The notes under the pieces were generated by a model that was not told where the DNA came from, ran no database searches, and saw only the letters and a program-made list of their open reading frames with translations. From Minisyncoccota bacterium (lineage in GTDB: Bacteria > Patescibacteriota > Minisyncoccia > Phycocordibacterales > UBA2100), in assembly GCA_020058565.1 (NCBI GenBank), contig JAGVDT010000058.1:1-13485 (forward strand): a DNA stretch of 13,485 nt, given 5' to 3'. The position numbers were made by a program, and so were the translations under genes. Shown here in pieces: positions 12,457 through 13,485 of the stretch (the stretch's first letter is position 1; the number at the start of each line of letters is the position of its first letter).

Positions 12457-12573
12457 ACGCGGATACTACCACAGCAGTTTTTTTGCGAACTTAACGATCG
12501 GACTTGCATCTGTTCAAAGACTGTGGAAAATGCGTGGTTAGTGGAGGGAAATAGAGGGTTTTGTGAGACGTAC

Positions 12574-12602
12574 TTGACGTAGCCGCACAATTTTGTTAAA
12601 AC
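12574..12602 (+). promoter_or_regulatory. Promoter of the sigma-4/HARE-HTH gene
   Basis: -35 TTGACG (12574-12579), a 17-nt spacer and -10 TAAAAC (12597-12602). This predicts a start near 12609 and a leader of about 43 nt. Upstream, at 12457-12573, GTGG-containing G-rich blocks at 12523, 12534 and 12541 could be regulator sites. No other gene is seen there. Confidence 0.5.
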
Positions 12603-12651
12603 GTAAACCACACAGACAGAGATAGTCAATGCCACACTGTTTTAAAGAACC

Positions 12652-13485
12652 ATGCTTTCATTTCAGCCCAAATCAATAAGCAAAGAGCTCCTCTCGGAGC
12701 TCCCCGACCGCTCGCGCAAAGTGCTCGTAGACCGCTTCGGACTCTCCGGCAAGGGGGAGGAGCGAACCCTGGACGCCATAGGCAAGGAATACAACATCAC
12801 CCGCGAGCGCGTCCGCCAGATTGAAAACCACGGCATTATTGTGGTGCGCGAATCAGACACCTACGACTCCTACGCCTCTCACTTCGAAGACCTCAAAAAG
12901 GCCGTCGACGCGCTTGGCGCTGTGGTTGCCGAGCATGTCCTCTTAGACCAGGTGGCTAAAAACCCCGTGGACAAAAACCATCTTGTCTTCCTGCTCACGG
13001 TCGGACACGCTTTTGAAAATCGCCGCGAGGACAATGTCTTCCGCGCGCGCTGGTTTTCGGACCGCGAGCTTGCCGACTCCATAGAGCGCGCCCTCACTGC
13101 AATGTACGAATTGATCGAGCCGAACCGCCTCACACCGGAAGAAGAGTTCATACAGCTTTTCAACAAAGAGCTTCGTGCGCTCAATGTAAAGGGTCGCTCA
13201 GAAGAAGTACTCAAGAGCTACCTCGCAATGTCCAAGCGCCTCGGCAAAAACCCCTTGGGCGAATGGGGCCGCATCGAAAGCCCGCATGTCCGCATCAAAA
13301 ACACCCGCGATTTTGCCTACCTCACGCTGAAACGCCACGGCTCCCCGATGCACTTCATCGAAGTGGCGCGCGGAATAGAGAATCTTTTTAAACGCAAAAC
13401 ACATCCTGCGACGACCCATAACGAGCTCATCAAAGAAGGACGCTTTGTGCTCGTGGGCCGAGGACTCTACGCGCTCAAAGAATGG
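12652..13485 (+). CDS. Sigma-70 region 4 / HARE-HTH transcription protein (3' end beyond window)
   Basis: The frame is open for 278 codons to the window edge, so the gene is partial. Residues about 10-58 form a sigma region 4 helix-turn-helix ([16 protein letters not shown], then [20 protein letters not shown], the -35-recognition pattern of primary sigmas). The middle (60-215) is helical and charged. Residues about 218-276 ([18 protein letters not shown], then [20 protein letters not shown]) match the winged-helix HARE-HTH fold, as in the RNA polymerase delta subunit. There is no region 2, so it cannot melt promoters as a normal sigma. It more likely tunes RNA polymerase. ATG 12652 is fixed by an in-frame stop at 12643. 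The same architecture is common in Patescibacteria, as far as I recall. Confidence 0.82.
   Translation, partial: MLSFQPKSISKELLSELPDRSRKVLVDRFGLSGKGEERTLDAIGKEYNITRERVRQIENHGIIVVRESDTYDSYASHFEDLKKAVDALGAVVAEHVLLDQVAKNPVDKNHLVFLLTVGHAFENRREDNVFRARWFSDRELADSIERALTAMYELIEPNRLTPEEEFIQLFNKELRALNVKGRSEEVLKSYLAMSKRLGKNPLGEWGRIESPHVRIKNTRDFAYLTLKRHGSPMHFIEVARGIENLFKRKTHPATTHNELIKEGRFVLVGRGLYALKEW

Noticed and set aside
12629..12679. 16-codon ORF overlapping the start of the sigma-4/HARE gene
   Set aside because: No ribosome site, and the peptide is Cys/His/Phe-rich without recognisable features. Probably chance.
1..13485. CRISPR array, transposase, integrase or prophage genes
   Set aside because: No spaced repeats of CRISPR type and no mobile-element proteins were seen on either strand.

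Overview
The window looks like a compact chromosomal segment of a Candidate Phyla Radiation bacterium, most likely a parcubacterial (Patescibacteria) lineage. This is inference. It rests on short intergenic gaps, convergent genes whose stop codons overlap, a DUF5667-type membrane protein near an ECF-like sigma factor, a sigma-region-4/HARE-HTH protein, a Gly-rich RRM protein, and an L21 gene not followed by L27. Base composition is near 50% GC and fairly even. The unknown gene at 1823-2509 looks somewhat AT-richer.

Layout. Positions 1-969 hold a D-Ala-D-Ala ligase-like ATP-grasp enzyme. Positions 970-1500 hold no convincing protein gene. They carry a strong promoter, a structured non-coding RNA of roughly 240-320 nt, and a terminator. 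tRNA-Ala(UGC) follows on the minus strand with a leader of three back-to-back hairpins. A 44-bp near-perfect palindrome then separates the tRNA promoter from an accessory two-TM gene (1823-2509). Positions 2533-5092 carry an ECF-like sigma factor, an RRM RNA-binding protein with a structured 5' UTR and a tandem repeat plus terminator behind it, and a DUF5667 membrane protein preceded by a 9-codon upstream ORF. An MFS-like membrane protein (5149-6303) converges on a GatB/YqeY-domain gene (minus). RmuC (6899-7942) follows. Next come two tiny single-TM protein genes (29 and 30 aa), each with its own promoter, ribosome binding site and terminator, then rplU. The minus strand carries dnaB, recR and a 576-aa unknown helical protein. 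A 66-bp heptad-repeat palindrome fills the dnaB-recR gap. The window ends inside a sigma-region-4/HARE-HTH gene.

How the parts relate. dnaB, recR and rmuC are replication, recombination and repair functions. The sigma factor, the DUF5667 protein and the sigma-4/HARE protein suggest envelope- or stress-linked transcription control. A recurring pattern is a -10 hexamer only 6-8 nt upstream of the ATG, which predicts leaderless mRNAs for many of the larger genes. The two tiny membrane proteins instead have classical Shine-Dalgarno leaders.

The most novel items are the twin micro-membrane-protein cassettes, the heptad palindrome on the recR promoter, the stand-alone structured RNA, and the palindrome beside the accessory gene.
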